A DNA stretch of 64,000 bases from CAYRNY01 sp964425755 (GTDB taxonomy: Bacteria; Chloroflexota; Anaerolineae; Aggregatilineales; Aggregatilineaceae), in the NCBI GenBank assembly GCA_964425755.1, contig CAYRNY010000013.1:1-64000 (forward strand). The letters run 5' to 3'. A model generated the notes under the pieces. It worked only from the letters and a program-made list of their open reading frames with translations. It did no database searches and had not been told where the DNA came from. Numbering within the stretch: position 1 is the stretch's first letter; every line of letters starts with the position of its first letter. Made by a program: the position numbers and the translations under genes. Below are positions 30,760 through 39,906 of this stretch, one piece after another.

Positions 30760-31041
30760 TCCTCTTTGTGCTTCTCAAAACGTTGCCCCAATCATGCACT
30801 ATGTTCGCATGATGCGCGCTGCCGGACTTGACGGTTTCTCAACCGTCCGTGAGGGGTGTTTTTGACCTACCGATCCGGGTAGGCAAACTCCCGGCTGGCC
30901 GTGTAGTGCACCGCGTTGATGCTAACAGTATAATGAGGTTGGATGCCGTGAAATGAGGCCAAAGCGAGGGCTGAAGACCAGCGCCGGGAACTTGCACCTA
31001 TTGTGTGTTGGTATTTATAGACGGCTCATGAGGTCAGGACC
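30760..31041. other. Divergent intergenic region
   Basis: No gene is seen. It separates the minus-strand repeat-protein gene from the plus-strand response regulator. Two perfect small hairpins are present: GACGGTT-TCTC-AACCGTC at about 30828-30845 and CCTACC-GATCCG-GGTAGG at about 30870-30887. A TATAAT box at 30929-30934 lacks a good -35 and could belong to the two-component operon promoter. Confidence 0.4.
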
Positions 31042-31680
31042 ATGCCAGAACCCATCCGTGTGCTGATCGTCGATGATCATAAGGTCGTGCGTGGCGGCTT
31101 GAAAGCGTTCTTGCTGTCGTTTGACGATTTGGAGCTTGTGGGGGAAGCGAAAAACGGCGAAGAAGCGCTGCTCAAGTGCGCGGAAACAGCGCCGGACGTG
31201 GTGCTGATGGACCTGGTGATGCCGGAGATGGATGGCCCGACGGCCACGCGTGCGATCCGCGAGAAATATCCTGACACGCGGGTGATCGCGCTGACCAGCT
31301 TTCCAGAGGAAGACCTGGTCGAGCAGGCGCTTGAAGCAGGCGCGATCGGTTATTTGCTCAAGACGGTGGAGCCGGAAGAACTGGCTCACGCGATACGCGC
31401 GGCGCGGCGCGGCCAGACCACGCTCGCGCCGGAAGCGGCCCAGGCGTTGATCCATGCACATACGCGCGCACCAAGCCCGGGGCACAACCTGACCGAACGC
31501 GAGCGCGAGGTGCTGGGCTTGATGGTCAAGGGACTGACCAACCAGGCGATCGCTCAACAGCTTGCCGTGAGCGCAAACACGGCCAAGTTTCACGTCAGTA
31601 ATGTGCTCGCCAAGCTGGGGGTGTCCAGCCGTACCGAGGCGGTGGCGCTGGCCCTGGAACACGATCTGGTTGACGCATGA
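31042..31680 (+). CDS. NarL/LiaR-type response regulator
   Basis: The 212-residue regulator has a complete receiver (DDH at 11-13, phospho-acceptor Asp57 in VLMDLVMPEMDG, Thr in ALTSFP, Lys in GYLLKTV). Its LuxR-type helix-turn-helix is also standard (LTEREREVLGLMVKGLTNQAIAQ-type start near residue 150). It overlaps the following kinase gene by four bases (ATGA), so the two make a cognate pair. Regulators of this group often respond to envelope or redox stress; the target genes are not evident here. Confidence 0.93.
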   Translation: MPEPIRVLIVDDHKVVRGGLKAFLLSFDDLELVGEAKNGEEALLKCAETAPDVVLMDLVMPEMDGPTATRAIREKYPDTRVIALTSFPEEDLVEQALEAGAIGYLLKTVEPEELAHAIRAARRGQTTLAPEAAQALIHAHTRAPSPGHNLTEREREVLGLMVKGLTNQAIAQQLAVSANTAKFHVSNVLAKLGVSSRTEAVALALEHDLVDA

Positions 31681-33902
31681 CGATCTGGCCCCGCAGGCGC
31701 CGGCTGCGCACGACGATCATCGCCTGGGCGTTCATCCCCGCCGCGATCATCCTCGGCATCGTCGCGCTGGCGCATTTTGTCAGTTTTCAGCATCTCACAG
31801 AAGACCTGGTGGCGGATCGCAACCGTGATCTGGCGTTGCTGCTGGCGAACCAGTACGCCGGTGAGATCAGCGAACTGGCGCAGCCTTTGCGCGTGCTCGC
31901 ATCTGACCCTGACATTATCTCAGGCGATCCTGCCAGACAACAGCGCATGCTCGACGCGATGCGCGACGCGCTCTGGAGCTTCGACACGGGAGTGATCGTG
32001 TTGGCCGCTGACGGGCGGGTCACCGCTGCCGATGGGCGCGTGCTGCGGCTGGTGGGGTCGGATTGGTCGGACAGGCCGGTTTTTGTGACGCTGGCGGAAC
32101 GTCAGGCGCTGACCGTTTCCGATATCCACGCGGACGAGGCCTTTGATTACCCGGTGATCATGCTCGCGGTGCCGGTTCGTGACGATGAAAGCCACTTCGG
32201 GGGCGCAGTGGTGGGCGCATTTGCGGTGGGGATGGCCCAGGCGCGCATCACGGAATTTTATAGCGCGATCAAGAAACTGGCGCTCGATACAACGGGCATC
32301 ACGTACCTGGTGGACGGCGCTGGCCGCGTGGTTTTTCACCCGGACAACGGGTTGATCGGGACGTCACGCGCCGGGCAGACGGTGGTCGCGCGCGTGCAAC
32401 AGGGTGAAACCGGCACGCTGCGCAGCGATACGCGCACCGGGCAGGCCATTATCGCCAGTTACGCGCCCGTGCCGCAGACGCCCTGGGGTGTGATCGTCGA
32501 GGAGGACTGGCACACGCTTGCGGCGGCCAGCGTCCCGTACCAGCGGTTGCTGCTGGCGCTGCTGGTGCTGGGATTGGTCGTGCCGGTGGCCGTGATCGCC
32601 CTGGGGGTGCGGCGCATCACACGCCCGGTATACGATCTGATCCACGCCGCGCAGGCGGTGGCCGGGGGCGATTTCAGCCGGCGTATCACGTCGCGCGGCA
32701 TTGACGAGATCGAGGAACTGGCCGAGCAGTTTAATCGCATGGCGGCGCAGCTTCAAGAGTCCTATGCGACGTTGGAGCAACGAGTCGCGGACCGCACGCG
32801 GGAGCTTGCCGCTTTGAACGCGATCACGGCGGTCGCCAGCCGGTCACTGGACATTGAGGAGGTGCTGCGCGCTGCGTTAGACAAAACGTTGGAGGTGACG
32901 GGCATGGCGGTCGGTGCGGCCTACCGGCTTGATGTGCAGGATCAGACGCTGCACCTGATCGCGCAGTGCGGGCTGCCGCCGGAATTCGTGGATTGTGCCG
33001 CATCCCTACCGCGCTCCGAGAGCGTGGCAGGGCGCGTAACGGGGACCGCGCGTCCCGCTCTGCTGCGGATCGAGGATTATCCCGAGGGCAGGCTCAAGCA
33101 GATACTGGAACGAGTTGGCGTGCGCCTGGCGTTGAGCATTCCGCTGGTGGCGAAAGGGCAGGTGCTGGGGTTCATCAACCTGGGCAGCCGGGTCGTCCGT
33201 GATGTGCCTGCCGACGAAGTCAAGCTAATGGCGTCGATCGGCCAGCAGGTTGGCGTTGCCGTGGAAAACGCACAGCTTTACGAGCAGTCCGAGGAGGCCG
33301 CAGCCGCTGCAGAACGGAGCCGCCTGGCGCGCGAACTGCATGATGCCGTTTCGCAGACGCTATTTTCCGCGAGCATGATCGCCGCCGTGCTGCCGCGCCT
33401 GTGGGAACGCGATCAAGCAACGGCGCGCGAGCAGCTCGCGCAGCTCCACCAACTGACCCAGGGCGCGCAGGCCGAGATGCGGATCCTGTTACTTGAACTG
33501 CGCCCGGACGCACTGGTCGAAACGGCATTGGGCGATTTGCTAAGGCAGCTTGCGCAGGCGACGAGCAGCCGGGCGATGGTGCCGGTCGAGGTGGACGTCA
33601 CCGGCACATGCGATCCGCCACAGGATGTGAAGGTCGCGCTTTACCGGATCGCGCAGGAGGCGTTGAACAACGTGGTGAAACACGCCGAAGCGGAACATGT
33701 CAGCCTGTCCCTGACCTGTGAGGAAGACGCGATCACGCTGGACGTGCGTGATGACGGCTGCGGCTTCGACCCGCAGAACGTACCACGCGAGCGGCTCGGG
33801 CAGCGGGGAATGCGCGAGCGGGCGCAAGCCATCGGCGCGCATCTCAGCGTGACCAGCGCGCCGGGCCAGGGCACCCGGGTTACGTGTCGCTGGGAGCCTT
33901 GA
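31677..33902 (+). CDS. Sensor histidine kinase (HisKA_3) with Cache, HAMP and GAF domains
   Basis: The 741-residue membrane kinase has a membrane helix at about 15-36, an extracytoplasmic double-Cache-type sensor (about 40-285) and a second helix at 290-311. HAMP (312-365), a short coiled coil and a GAF domain (380-535) follow, then HisKA_3 with the phospho-acceptor His555 in LARELHDAVSQTLF. The ATPase domain has ALNNVVKHA (N box, about 662-670), DDGCGF (G1, 692-697) and GLGQRGM-like G2. It should phosphorylate the regulator encoded by the overlapping upstream gene. Extracellular small-molecule binding plus a cytosolic GAF domain suggest two inputs; ligands are unknown. Confidence 0.92.
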   Translation: MTIWPRRRRLRTTIIAWAFIPAAIILGIVALAHFVSFQHLTEDLVADRNRDLALLLANQYAGEISELAQPLRVLASDPDIISGDPARQQRMLDAMRDALWSFDTGVIVLAADGRVTAADGRVLRLVGSDWSDRPVFVTLAERQALTVSDIHADEAFDYPVIMLAVPVRDDESHFGGAVVGAFAVGMAQARITEFYSAIKKLALDTTGITYLVDGAGRVVFHPDNGLIGTSRAGQTVVARVQQGETGTLRSDTRTGQAIIASYAPVPQTPWGVIVEEDWHTLAAASVPYQRLLLALLVLGLVVPVAVIALGVRRITRPVYDLIHAAQAVAGGDFSRRITSRGIDEIEELAEQFNRMAAQLQESYATLEQRVADRTRELAALNAITAVASRSLDIEEVLRAALDKTLEVTGMAVGAAYRLDVQDQTLHLIAQCGLPPEFVDCAASLPRSESVAGRVTGTARPALLRIEDYPEGRLKQILERVGVRLALSIPLVAKGQVLGFINLGSRVVRDVPADEVKLMASIGQQVGVAVENAQLYEQSEEAAAAAERSRLARELHDAVSQTLFSASMIAAVLPRLWERDQATAREQLAQLHQLTQGAQAEMRILLLELRPDALVETALGDLLRQLAQATSSRAMVPVEVDVTGTCDPPQDVKVALYRIAQEALNNVVKHAEAEHVSLSLTCEEDAITLDVRDDGCGFDPQNVPRERLGQRGMRERAQAIGAHLSVTSAPGQGTRVTCRWEP

Positions 33903-33936
33903 TCGCATGGGTGAGGGTGCTTCCTTCCCGGTCCGG

Positions 33937-33965
33937 TTGAAGGCCGCCACCCCAGCCGTTATACT
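33937..33965 (+). promoter_or_regulatory. Promoter of the aldo/keto reductase gene
   Basis: TTGAAG at 33937-33942 and TATACT at 33960-33965 are separated by 17 bases. GAGGAGG lies nine bases before the downstream ATG. The gene thus has its own promoter although it follows the kinase gene on the same strand. Confidence 0.55.
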
Positions 33966-34024
33966 TATGGTCGCTATAGTTAATGCTTTGTGTCCAGGCT
34001 ATCGTTTTGAGGAGGAAATGCTAA

Positions 34025-35026
34025 ATGGATTACCGTTTCATGGGTCGCACAGGCATGAAAGTGTCCGAGTTGTGCTTCGGGACTCAGACGTTTGGTTGGG
34101 GGGCGGACGAACCAACCGCGCACCGTATGGCCGATATATTCGTCGATGCGGGGGGGAACTTCTTCGATACGTCCAATATCTATAACGAGGGCAAATCGGA
34201 AACGATGCTGGGCAACTGGCTGGCGAAACAGCCGGATCGCTCCAAGCTGGTCATCGCCAGCAAGGTGTTTTTCCCCACCGGTGACGGCCCCAACGATACC
34301 GGGTTATCGCGCAAGCACATCATGACGCAGATCGACGAAAGCCTGCGTCGCCTGAAGACCGACTATATCGATATCTACCAGATGCACTGCTGGGATTCCT
34401 CGACCCCGATCGACGAGACGCTGAGCGCGCTGGATGATCTCGTCAAGGCGGGCAAGGTGCGCTATCTCGGCGCGTCGAACTACACGCCGTCGCAGCTCAT
34501 GCACGCGATCATGCTCAGCGAGATGAAAGGCTGGGCGCGCTTTGACTGCCTGCAGCCCGAATACAGCCTGCTGGTGCGCAGCACGGAATGGGAACTGTTG
34601 CCGCTGTGCGAGGAGCAGGGCATCGGCGTGATTCCCTGGTCGCCGCTGGGGGGTGGCTGGCTGACCGGCAAATACCGCCGCGATGAAGCGCCGCCGCCGG
34701 ACAGCCGCGTCGGGCGGGCCGATCGTTGGGACGACCAACCCGAGCAGCGCGAATCCGAGCGCACGTGGCGCATCATCGACGTGCTGCTGAAAATCGCTGA
34801 GGACCGCGACAAGCACCCGGCGCAGATCGCGCTCAACTGGGTCAAGAACCGTCCCGGCGTAACCGCGCCGATTTTCGGGGCGCGCACGCCCGAACAGCTT
34901 GAAAGCAACCTGGGCTGTGTCGGTTGGGCGCTCACCGAAGGCGAGATCGCGCGGCTCGACGATGCCAGCGATATCGGCATGCCGTCGCCCTATAACTTCA
35001 TCGAGCGATACACACGCCGCCGCTAG
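34025..35026 (+). CDS. Aldo/keto reductase
   Basis: The 333-residue protein is an NADPH-dependent TIM-barrel reductase. The catalytic set is visible: Asp in FFDTSNIY with the active-site Tyr, Lys in VIASKVF and His in YQMHCWD. The nucleotide-binding end reads APIFGARTPEQLESN. It belongs to the group related to YajO/YghZ-type general stress or sugar-aldehyde reductases. It converges with the sugar operon on the other strand (15-base gap). A role in sugar metabolism is possible but is not shown. Confidence 0.9.
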   Translation: MDYRFMGRTGMKVSELCFGTQTFGWGADEPTAHRMADIFVDAGGNFFDTSNIYNEGKSETMLGNWLAKQPDRSKLVIASKVFFPTGDGPNDTGLSRKHIMTQIDESLRRLKTDYIDIYQMHCWDSSTPIDETLSALDDLVKAGKVRYLGASNYTPSQLMHAIMLSEMKGWARFDCLQPEYSLLVRSTEWELLPLCEEQGIGVIPWSPLGGGWLTGKYRRDEAPPPDSRVGRADRWDDQPEQRESERTWRIIDVLLKIAEDRDKHPAQIALNWVKNRPGVTAPIFGARTPEQLESNLGCVGWALTEGEIARLDDASDIGMPSPYNFIERYTRRR

Positions 35027-35041
35027 GCCCGCGCGCCAGTC

Positions 35042-36118
35042 CTACGGCCAGTTTGCCCCGCCCTGCGAGAGCACACCGCGCCCCATGAACGCGCGTTCAT
35101 CCAGATCGGTGATGCCCGCTCGCAGGGCGCTGTATACCGCGAACCACTGCAACGGCACCAGCAGCACGAACGGTGCCAGCAGCGGGTGCACGTCAGCGTA
35201 ACGTGTGACGTCGTAGATCAGCGTGCGCACGCTTTCACGCTGCTGCACCAGCTCCAGCACGCGCAGCGTCATCTCGCGCGTGGCATCCGCCCCAACCAGG
35301 AACACGATATCCGCAGGCTGGCGATCCAGCATCTCGACCGGGCCGTGCCGGAACTCGTCGCTGGCGACGATCGAGCCGTGGATGCGGATATTCTCCATGA
35401 ACACCGTCAGCGCGAACTTGTAAGCCAGCCCGTACAGCGGCCCCATGCCAAGCACCGTGAGCAGCGATGCATTCGCAAACTGCGCGCTGCGATCGGCGGC
35501 TTCAGCTTCGCTGTCGCGATATACGCGCCCCAGGACCGGCGGCAGGTCGTTCAGCCCGGCCAGGATGGGGTCAACAGTCGCGGTGCGCCCTTGCTGCCGC
35601 GCGACTTCCAGCGCGAAGAGCGTTGCGATCGCCAGCGGGATGATGTACAGCGCGTCCGAGTCATAGTCGAGCACGTTGTCGGCTTCTCGCGCAATCGGGC
35701 CGGGTTCGCTGCGCCTTCGCACGATGCCGATCGTCCGCGCGCCGTGCTCGCGCGCGAAGCGCAACCCGGCCACCGTGTCTTCGGTGCCGCCGGAATAGGA
35801 CGCGGCCAGAACCCAGGCGTGCTCGTTGAGGCGTGGCGGCTGGCGCGTGATCAACTCGGTGCCGGTGATGACGTCCGAGGTCAGCGTCGTGAAGCGATCC
35901 AGCAAGTATTTGCCGCTGTACAGCGCGCTCCACGAGCCGCCGCTGCCCAGCCAGTAGATGTGTTGCACACCGGTCTGCACGGCTTCCGCTGCCAGCGCGC
36001 GCACGGTGCCGGCCTGCGTGGACAGGAAACGCGCGAGGTCATGTTCCAGGCGTGGCGCGGTGAACAGCTCGCTCGTTTTCGCCCGCTCGACAAGTGCTTT
36101 CAGGTCGTTGTCAGGCAT
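35042..36118 (-). CDS. SIS-domain sugar isomerase/deglycase-like protein
   Basis: The 358-residue protein has two SIS domains. The first is marked by WLGSGGSWSALY (about 55-66) and SYSGGTEDT (about 103); the second by VASDEFRHGPVEML (about 250). This layout is shared by AgaS, GlmS isomerase domains and FrlB-type fructosamine-6-phosphate deglycases, which act on phosphorylated (amino) sugars. The ATG at 36118 overlaps the end region of the KDPG aldolase gene and follows GGTGAG. It is the last gene of the seven-gene operon. The exact substrate cannot be read from the sequence. Confidence 0.8.
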   Translation of the reverse strand: MPDNDLKALVERAKTSELFTAPRLEHDLARFLSTQAGTVRALAAEAVQTGVQHIYWLGSGGSWSALYSGKYLLDRFTTLTSDVITGTELITRQPPRLNEHAWVLAASYSGGTEDTVAGLRFAREHGARTIGIVRRRSEPGPIAREADNVLDYDSDALYIIPLAIATLFALEVARQQGRTATVDPILAGLNDLPPVLGRVYRDSEAEAADRSAQFANASLLTVLGMGPLYGLAYKFALTVFMENIRIHGSIVASDEFRHGPVEMLDRQPADIVFLVGADATREMTLRVLELVQQRESVRTLIYDVTRYADVHPLLAPFVLLVPLQWFAVYSALRAGITDLDERAFMGRGVLSQGGANWP

Positions 36119-36122
36119 ATGC

Positions 36123-36797
36123 TCACTCACCCCGGACCCGCGCAATCAGCGCCAGCGTGTCACTGACCAGCGCCTGGAGCGCTTCGTAATCACGGTTGGC
36201 GACCAGGTCTTTCCTTACGAGCTTGCTGCCCATGCCAACACAGGCAGCCCCGGCATCGAACCATGCACGCAGGTTGTCTTCCTCCGGGCTGACGCCACCG
36301 GTAGGCATGATGCGCGTCCAGGGACGGGGACCGCGTACCGCTTTGATGAAGTCCGGGCCACCGACTGCCGCGCCGGGGAACGCCTTCACGATCTCGACGC
36401 CCCATTCTTCCGCGTGCATGACCTCGTTGACGGTGCCGCAGCCCGGCATGTAGGGGATCTTGCGGCGGTTGCACAGTCGCGCCACCTCTTCGTTGAAAGT
36501 CGGGCCGACGATGAAGTTTGCGCCGCGCATGATGTAGGCGGCGGCGGTGGGCGCATCTTCGACCGAGCCGACGCCGATGATCAGGTCGGGGTGCTGTTCA
36601 GCGCAGTGTTTCACCAGCGGGCTGAACACCTCGATCGCGAAGTCGCCGCGATTGGTGAATTCCAGCACGTGGCCGCCGCCGGCGGCCAGCGCCCCGGCGA
36701 CGTTCTTGGCGACGTCCAGGTCGCCGTGATAGAACAGCGGCACCAGCCCATCGGCCAGCACGGTGTTGAGAACGGTCAAGCGATCAAAACGCGCCAT
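36123..36797 (-). CDS. eda: KDPG/KHG aldolase
   Basis: The 224-residue class I aldolase splits 2-keto-3-deoxy-6-phosphogluconate to pyruvate and glyceraldehyde-3-phosphate. Diagnostic motifs are LEFTNRGD with the general-base Glu (about 46), IVGPTFNEEV, the Schiff-base Lys in EIVKAFPG (about 139) and the phosphate-binding MPTGGVSPEEDN. Together with the KDG kinase gene at 48.3 kb it gives the lower half of an Entner-Doudoroff-type route for sugar acids. The gene lies in the minus operon, 150 bases after the shikimate-dehydrogenase-like gene. Confidence 0.9.
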   Translation of the reverse strand: MARFDRLTVLNTVLADGLVPLFYHGDLDVAKNVAGALAAGGGHVLEFTNRGDFAIEVFSPLVKHCAEQHPDLIIGVGSVEDAPTAAAYIMRGANFIVGPTFNEEVARLCNRRKIPYMPGCGTVNEVMHAEEWGVEIVKAFPGAAVGGPDFIKAVRGPRPWTRIMPTGGVSPEEDNLRAWFDAGAACVGMGSKLVRKDLVANRDYEALQALVSDTLALIARVRGE

Positions 36798-36870
36798 TGC
36801 GGTTGCTCCTTTGGCTGTGAAAATGTGATCCGTGATTGGTTTTCAGTTTCCGGTTTGCCGTCATCACCTG

Positions 36871-36940
36871 GCAGGTCGCCGCGCCAGACAATATCGCTTC
36901 GTGGTTAAAGGTCGCTTCCGGCCATGCCGGGGCGACCTGC
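36871..36940. repeat. Perfect 10-bp inverted repeat in the operon gap
   Basis: GCAGGTCGCC at 36871-36880 and GGCGACCTGC at 36931-36940 can pair around a 50-base loop between the shikimate-dehydrogenase-like and KDPG aldolase genes. It has no T-run. It could be an RNA-processing or attenuation element. Confidence 0.4.
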
Positions 36941-36947
36941 TGCCCGG

Positions 36948-37892
36948 CTAACTGCGCATGGCCGAAGCGGCGCGATCCAGCCGCGCGAACAACTCCGGCG
37001 TCAGCTCGATCTTGAACACCTCGCTGATCACCTGCGTCCAGCCGTGCAGGAAGTACACCCAGCCATCTTCAACATGCAGGTTGCGCGCGTTTGCCTGGGC
37101 CAGCGCCTGGTGCATGAACTTGCGCTCGCCGCGATAGTTTAGCTCCCACACCAGCCCATCCTGCGGAAAGCGGGCGGCATCGGTGAGGGGTGAGCCGGGA
37201 TGGTCTTTGCCCATGCCGGTCGCGTTGATTACCACCGAACCGGGGGGCAGCGCCGCCAGCAGCGCGTCGTTTTTGGCGGCGTCCGCGTTCAGGATGTACT
37301 CAAACGTGACATCTGTCGCCAGTTTTGCGTGGATCGCTTCGAGCGCGTCCAACCGGTCCTGGTTGATGTCCACTGCCAGGAACTTACGCGGGCGATCGGC
37401 GCGGTCGGGACGCCGGGCGAGGAACAGGCTGATCGCAACCGCCGCCCCGCCCGCGCCCAGGCACAGCACATGCGCATCCGTGCGCCCGAAGTGTTCTGCC
37501 GGGACGAAGTGCTGCCACGCCAGCCCGGACGAGATCGGGTCCTTGGCGTGACCGGTCAACTGCCCGTTGTCCTTGGCGATGCACGATATCTCGCCGGCCA
37601 GTTGTGCATACGAGTCCAGCCGGTCGAACTGGTCGTGCGTGGCTGCCAGCAGGTCGATCTTGTGGGTCGTCACGAGCGCACCTTTTGCCAGCGGGTCGTG
37701 CTTGATGTGCGTCACGATGCGGCGGTAGGCTTCCGGCGGCGCACCGGGGGGCGCATCATATCCCCTGATCGTCGCGTCCAATCCGAGGATATCCGCCCAA
37801 CGCGGGAAAATGTCCATGATCGACGATTTGCTCGTGGTCACGCCGATGAAGTACAGTGTCGGAACGCTGCAAGGTGCCAGTGCGGATGTCAT
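36948..37892 (-). CDS. Divergent shikimate dehydrogenase-family oxidoreductase
   Basis: The 314-residue protein has the family layout: a substrate domain with VTTHKID (the catalytic Lys motif, about 74-80) and a Rossmann domain with CLGAGGAAVA (about 145). INATGMGKDHPGSP follows and resembles the INATPxGM segment. In substrate motifs it departs from AroE: GEISCI replaces GAVNT and HAKDPISSG replaces the NTDG region, although an Asp remains. The gene sits in a sugar operon between an FGGY kinase and KDPG aldolase and not with aromatic biosynthesis genes. I infer a dehydrogenase for a polyol, cyclitol or sugar acid and not for shikimate. Confidence 0.75.
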   Translation of the reverse strand: MTSALAPCSVPTLYFIGVTTSKSSIMDIFPRWADILGLDATIRGYDAPPGAPPEAYRRIVTHIKHDPLAKGALVTTHKIDLLAATHDQFDRLDSYAQLAGEISCIAKDNGQLTGHAKDPISSGLAWQHFVPAEHFGRTDAHVLCLGAGGAAVAISLFLARRPDRADRPRKFLAVDINQDRLDALEAIHAKLATDVTFEYILNADAAKNDALLAALPPGSVVINATGMGKDHPGSPLTDAARFPQDGLVWELNYRGERKFMHQALAQANARNLHVEDGWVYFLHGWTQVISEVFKIELTPELFARLDRAASAMRS

Positions 37893-37920
37893 GCGTTCTC
37901 CTCAACAGTCTGCAGGCGGT

Positions 37921-39456
37921 CTACAGGCCGGCTTCCGTGATCTGATCGTAAACCGGCGTCAGGGCGTGGTAGGCCGCTTCGAAGATCGGATATACCTTTT
38001 CGTACGCGGCCATCGCCTGCGGATCAGGCTCAAAAGTCTGGGCGATCGCGTTCATCTGTTCGGCCATCGAGTAATCGGGGTACAGCCCCACGCCGATGCC
38101 GCCGATCAGGGCCGCGCCCATCGAGGTAGCTTCTTCCAGGATGGCAAGGCGCTGCACGGGGATGCCGTAGATGTCGGCCATGAGCTGGTTCCAGAAGCGT
38201 CCTTTGGCCCCGCCGCCGATCACGCGGATCGTGTCGATGTGCGCACCCTGGGCGCGGAACGCGTCCAGGATCACGCGCAGGTTGAGCGTCACGCCTTCCA
38301 GCACGGCGCGGATCATGTCGTCCCGCGAGTGGCGCACGGTGAGGCCGATGAACGCGCCGCGCGCGCGCGGATTCCAGCGCGGGCTGCGCTCGCCCAGCAG
38401 ATACGGCAGGAAGAGCAGGCCCTTCGCGCCCGGCGGTGAGGTTTCGGCACGCAGGTTCAGCAGCTCGTAGGCGCTCAGGTCGAGCAGCGCTGCCGCCTGT
38501 TTTTCCAGGCCGCCCAGTTGCTCGCGCGTCCACTGGTAGGAGCCGCCCGCCGTCTGCATCGTGCCGCACGGGCTGTAGGTGCGCTCGATGAAGTTGGCCC
38601 AGGTAAACGTGCGCTGGTCGGGATCGTAAATCGGCTCGTCGGTCGCCAGCGCGATCCAGGACGACGATCCCACGTAGTTGTAAGCCGCGCCCGGCTGGAT
38701 AACCCCTGCACCGGCTGCCGCGCACATCCCGTCACCGCCGCCGAGGACGACCGGCGTGCCCGCCGGAACGCCGACTTCTGCTGCGGCGTCGGGCTGCACC
38801 TCGCCGACGATAGCGGTTGATTTTCTCAGGTCGGGCAGCTTGCCGGGGTCCAGTTCCGCTGCCGCGATGATCTCCGGGGACCAGTCCCAGGCTTGCAGGT
38901 CGAACAGGTTCATGCCGCTGGCGTCGGTGGGTTCGGTCGCAAACACGCCGGTCAAACGGGCCACGATCGCGTCTTTGGCGTGCACGAATTTGTGGGTTCG
39001 GGCGTAAATGTCCGGCTGGTTGTCACGCAACCAGAGGATTTTGCACAGCGAGTAGGACGCGCTCAGGCGGTGCCCGGTGATGTGATAGACTGTGCCGGGG
39101 TCGATGCGCGTGGCGAGTTGACGTTCCTGGTCCAGCGCGCGCTGATCGGCCCAGATGATCGCGTTACGCAGGGGGCGGGCGTTCTTGTCCAGTGCGACCG
39201 CGCCCATCATCTGCCCGCTGAAACTGATCACGGCGATATTGTCGCCGGCGACACCGGCCTTCTGCAGCAGATGCCGCGTCGACTCGCAGACGGCGCGCCA
39301 CCAGTCTTCAGGGTTCTGTTCCGCCCAGCCGGTATGGGCGTATTCCGTACTGTAACCCGAGAATGCGCTGGCGACCAGCGCGCCGTCCTTGTCGTACAAC
39401 GTCGCCTTATTGCCGGTGGTGCCCAGATCGTGCGCCAGAATGTAGTCCTTTGGCAT
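37921..39456 (-). CDS. FGGY-family carbohydrate kinase, xylulokinase-like
   Basis: The 511-residue kinase has the FGGY N-lobe (HDLGTTGNKATLYD with the phosphate-1 loop; ISFSGQMMGAVALD; IIWADQRA) and C-lobe (GGDGMCAAAGAGV; RVIGGGAKGRFWNQLMADIYG, about 430). Overall it is closest in pattern to xylulokinases, but FGGY kinases cannot be assigned a sugar by eye. In the operon it could phosphorylate the ketose delivered by the divergently encoded ABC importer. It begins 32 bases after the VOC gene. Confidence 0.85.
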   Translation of the reverse strand: MPKDYILAHDLGTTGNKATLYDKDGALVASAFSGYSTEYAHTGWAEQNPEDWWRAVCESTRHLLQKAGVAGDNIAVISFSGQMMGAVALDKNARPLRNAIIWADQRALDQERQLATRIDPGTVYHITGHRLSASYSLCKILWLRDNQPDIYARTHKFVHAKDAIVARLTGVFATEPTDASGMNLFDLQAWDWSPEIIAAAELDPGKLPDLRKSTAIVGEVQPDAAAEVGVPAGTPVVLGGGDGMCAAAGAGVIQPGAAYNYVGSSSWIALATDEPIYDPDQRTFTWANFIERTYSPCGTMQTAGGSYQWTREQLGGLEKQAAALLDLSAYELLNLRAETSPPGAKGLLFLPYLLGERSPRWNPRARGAFIGLTVRHSRDDMIRAVLEGVTLNLRVILDAFRAQGAHIDTIRVIGGGAKGRFWNQLMADIYGIPVQRLAILEEATSMGAALIGGIGVGLYPDYSMAEQMNAIAQTFEPDPQAMAAYEKVYPIFEAAYHALTPVYDQITEAGL

Positions 39457-39488
39457 GAGGTTTCCTCAACAATACTTGTCACATCAGG

Positions 39489-39902
39489 TTATGTAAGCCG
39501 CTCGCAAAACTCGACTCTTTCGCCGTCCGGCCCGCGCACGTTGAAATAGCGAATGCCGTTTTCCCAGAACGGCAAAAAGCCCGGCGCGTCTTCCAACGGG
39601 GCCAACCCGGCAGCTTTGACCGCTTCAAACGCGGCATCGATATCGCGGACATCGAGCGCCAGGTGGTCGATGTGCCCGTCGTCACGCCGCGCGATCGCGG
39701 CCCGGGCCTCGCCGGGCAGTTGGTACAACTCCAGGATGAAGCCGTTGAGGTCCATCATCTGGACCTGCAATGTGCCGCCTTCGATCTCAAGCTGCTTTTC
39801 CATCACCGGTTTGAAGCCCAACTGCGCGTAGAACGCGCGCGAACGGTCCAGGTCGGTGACCGGTAAGCCCAGGTGTTGAAAGCCCTTGATGTAGGTTTGC
39901 AT
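39489..39902 (-). CDS. VOC-superfamily (glyoxalase-like) protein
   Basis: The 137-residue protein has two beta-alpha-beta-beta-beta halves. The first has FQHLGLPVTDLDRSRAFYAQLGF with a metal-ligand His; the second has HIDHLALDVRDIDAAFEAV with His and closes with PDGERVEFCE. That is the vicinal-oxygen-chelate fold with an H-E-H-E set of ligands. Members include lactoylglutathione lyase, dioxygenases and sugar-phosphate epimerase-like enzymes. The ATG at 39902, four bases after the cupin isomerase stop, is preferred to an upstream start inside that gene. Within a sugar operon, detoxification of a reactive intermediate or an isomerisation is plausible. Confidence 0.8.
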   Translation of the reverse strand: MQTYIKGFQHLGLPVTDLDRSRAFYAQLGFKPVMEKQLEIEGGTLQVQMMDLNGFILELYQLPGEARAAIARRDDGHIDHLALDVRDIDAAFEAVKAAGLAPLEDAPGFLPFWENGIRYFNVRGPDGERVEFCERLT

Positions 39903-39906
39903 CGTC

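Noticed and set aside
36948..37892. Calling this gene aroE
   Set aside because: The shikimate-contacting motifs are changed and the context is sugar catabolism, so a gene symbol would mislead.
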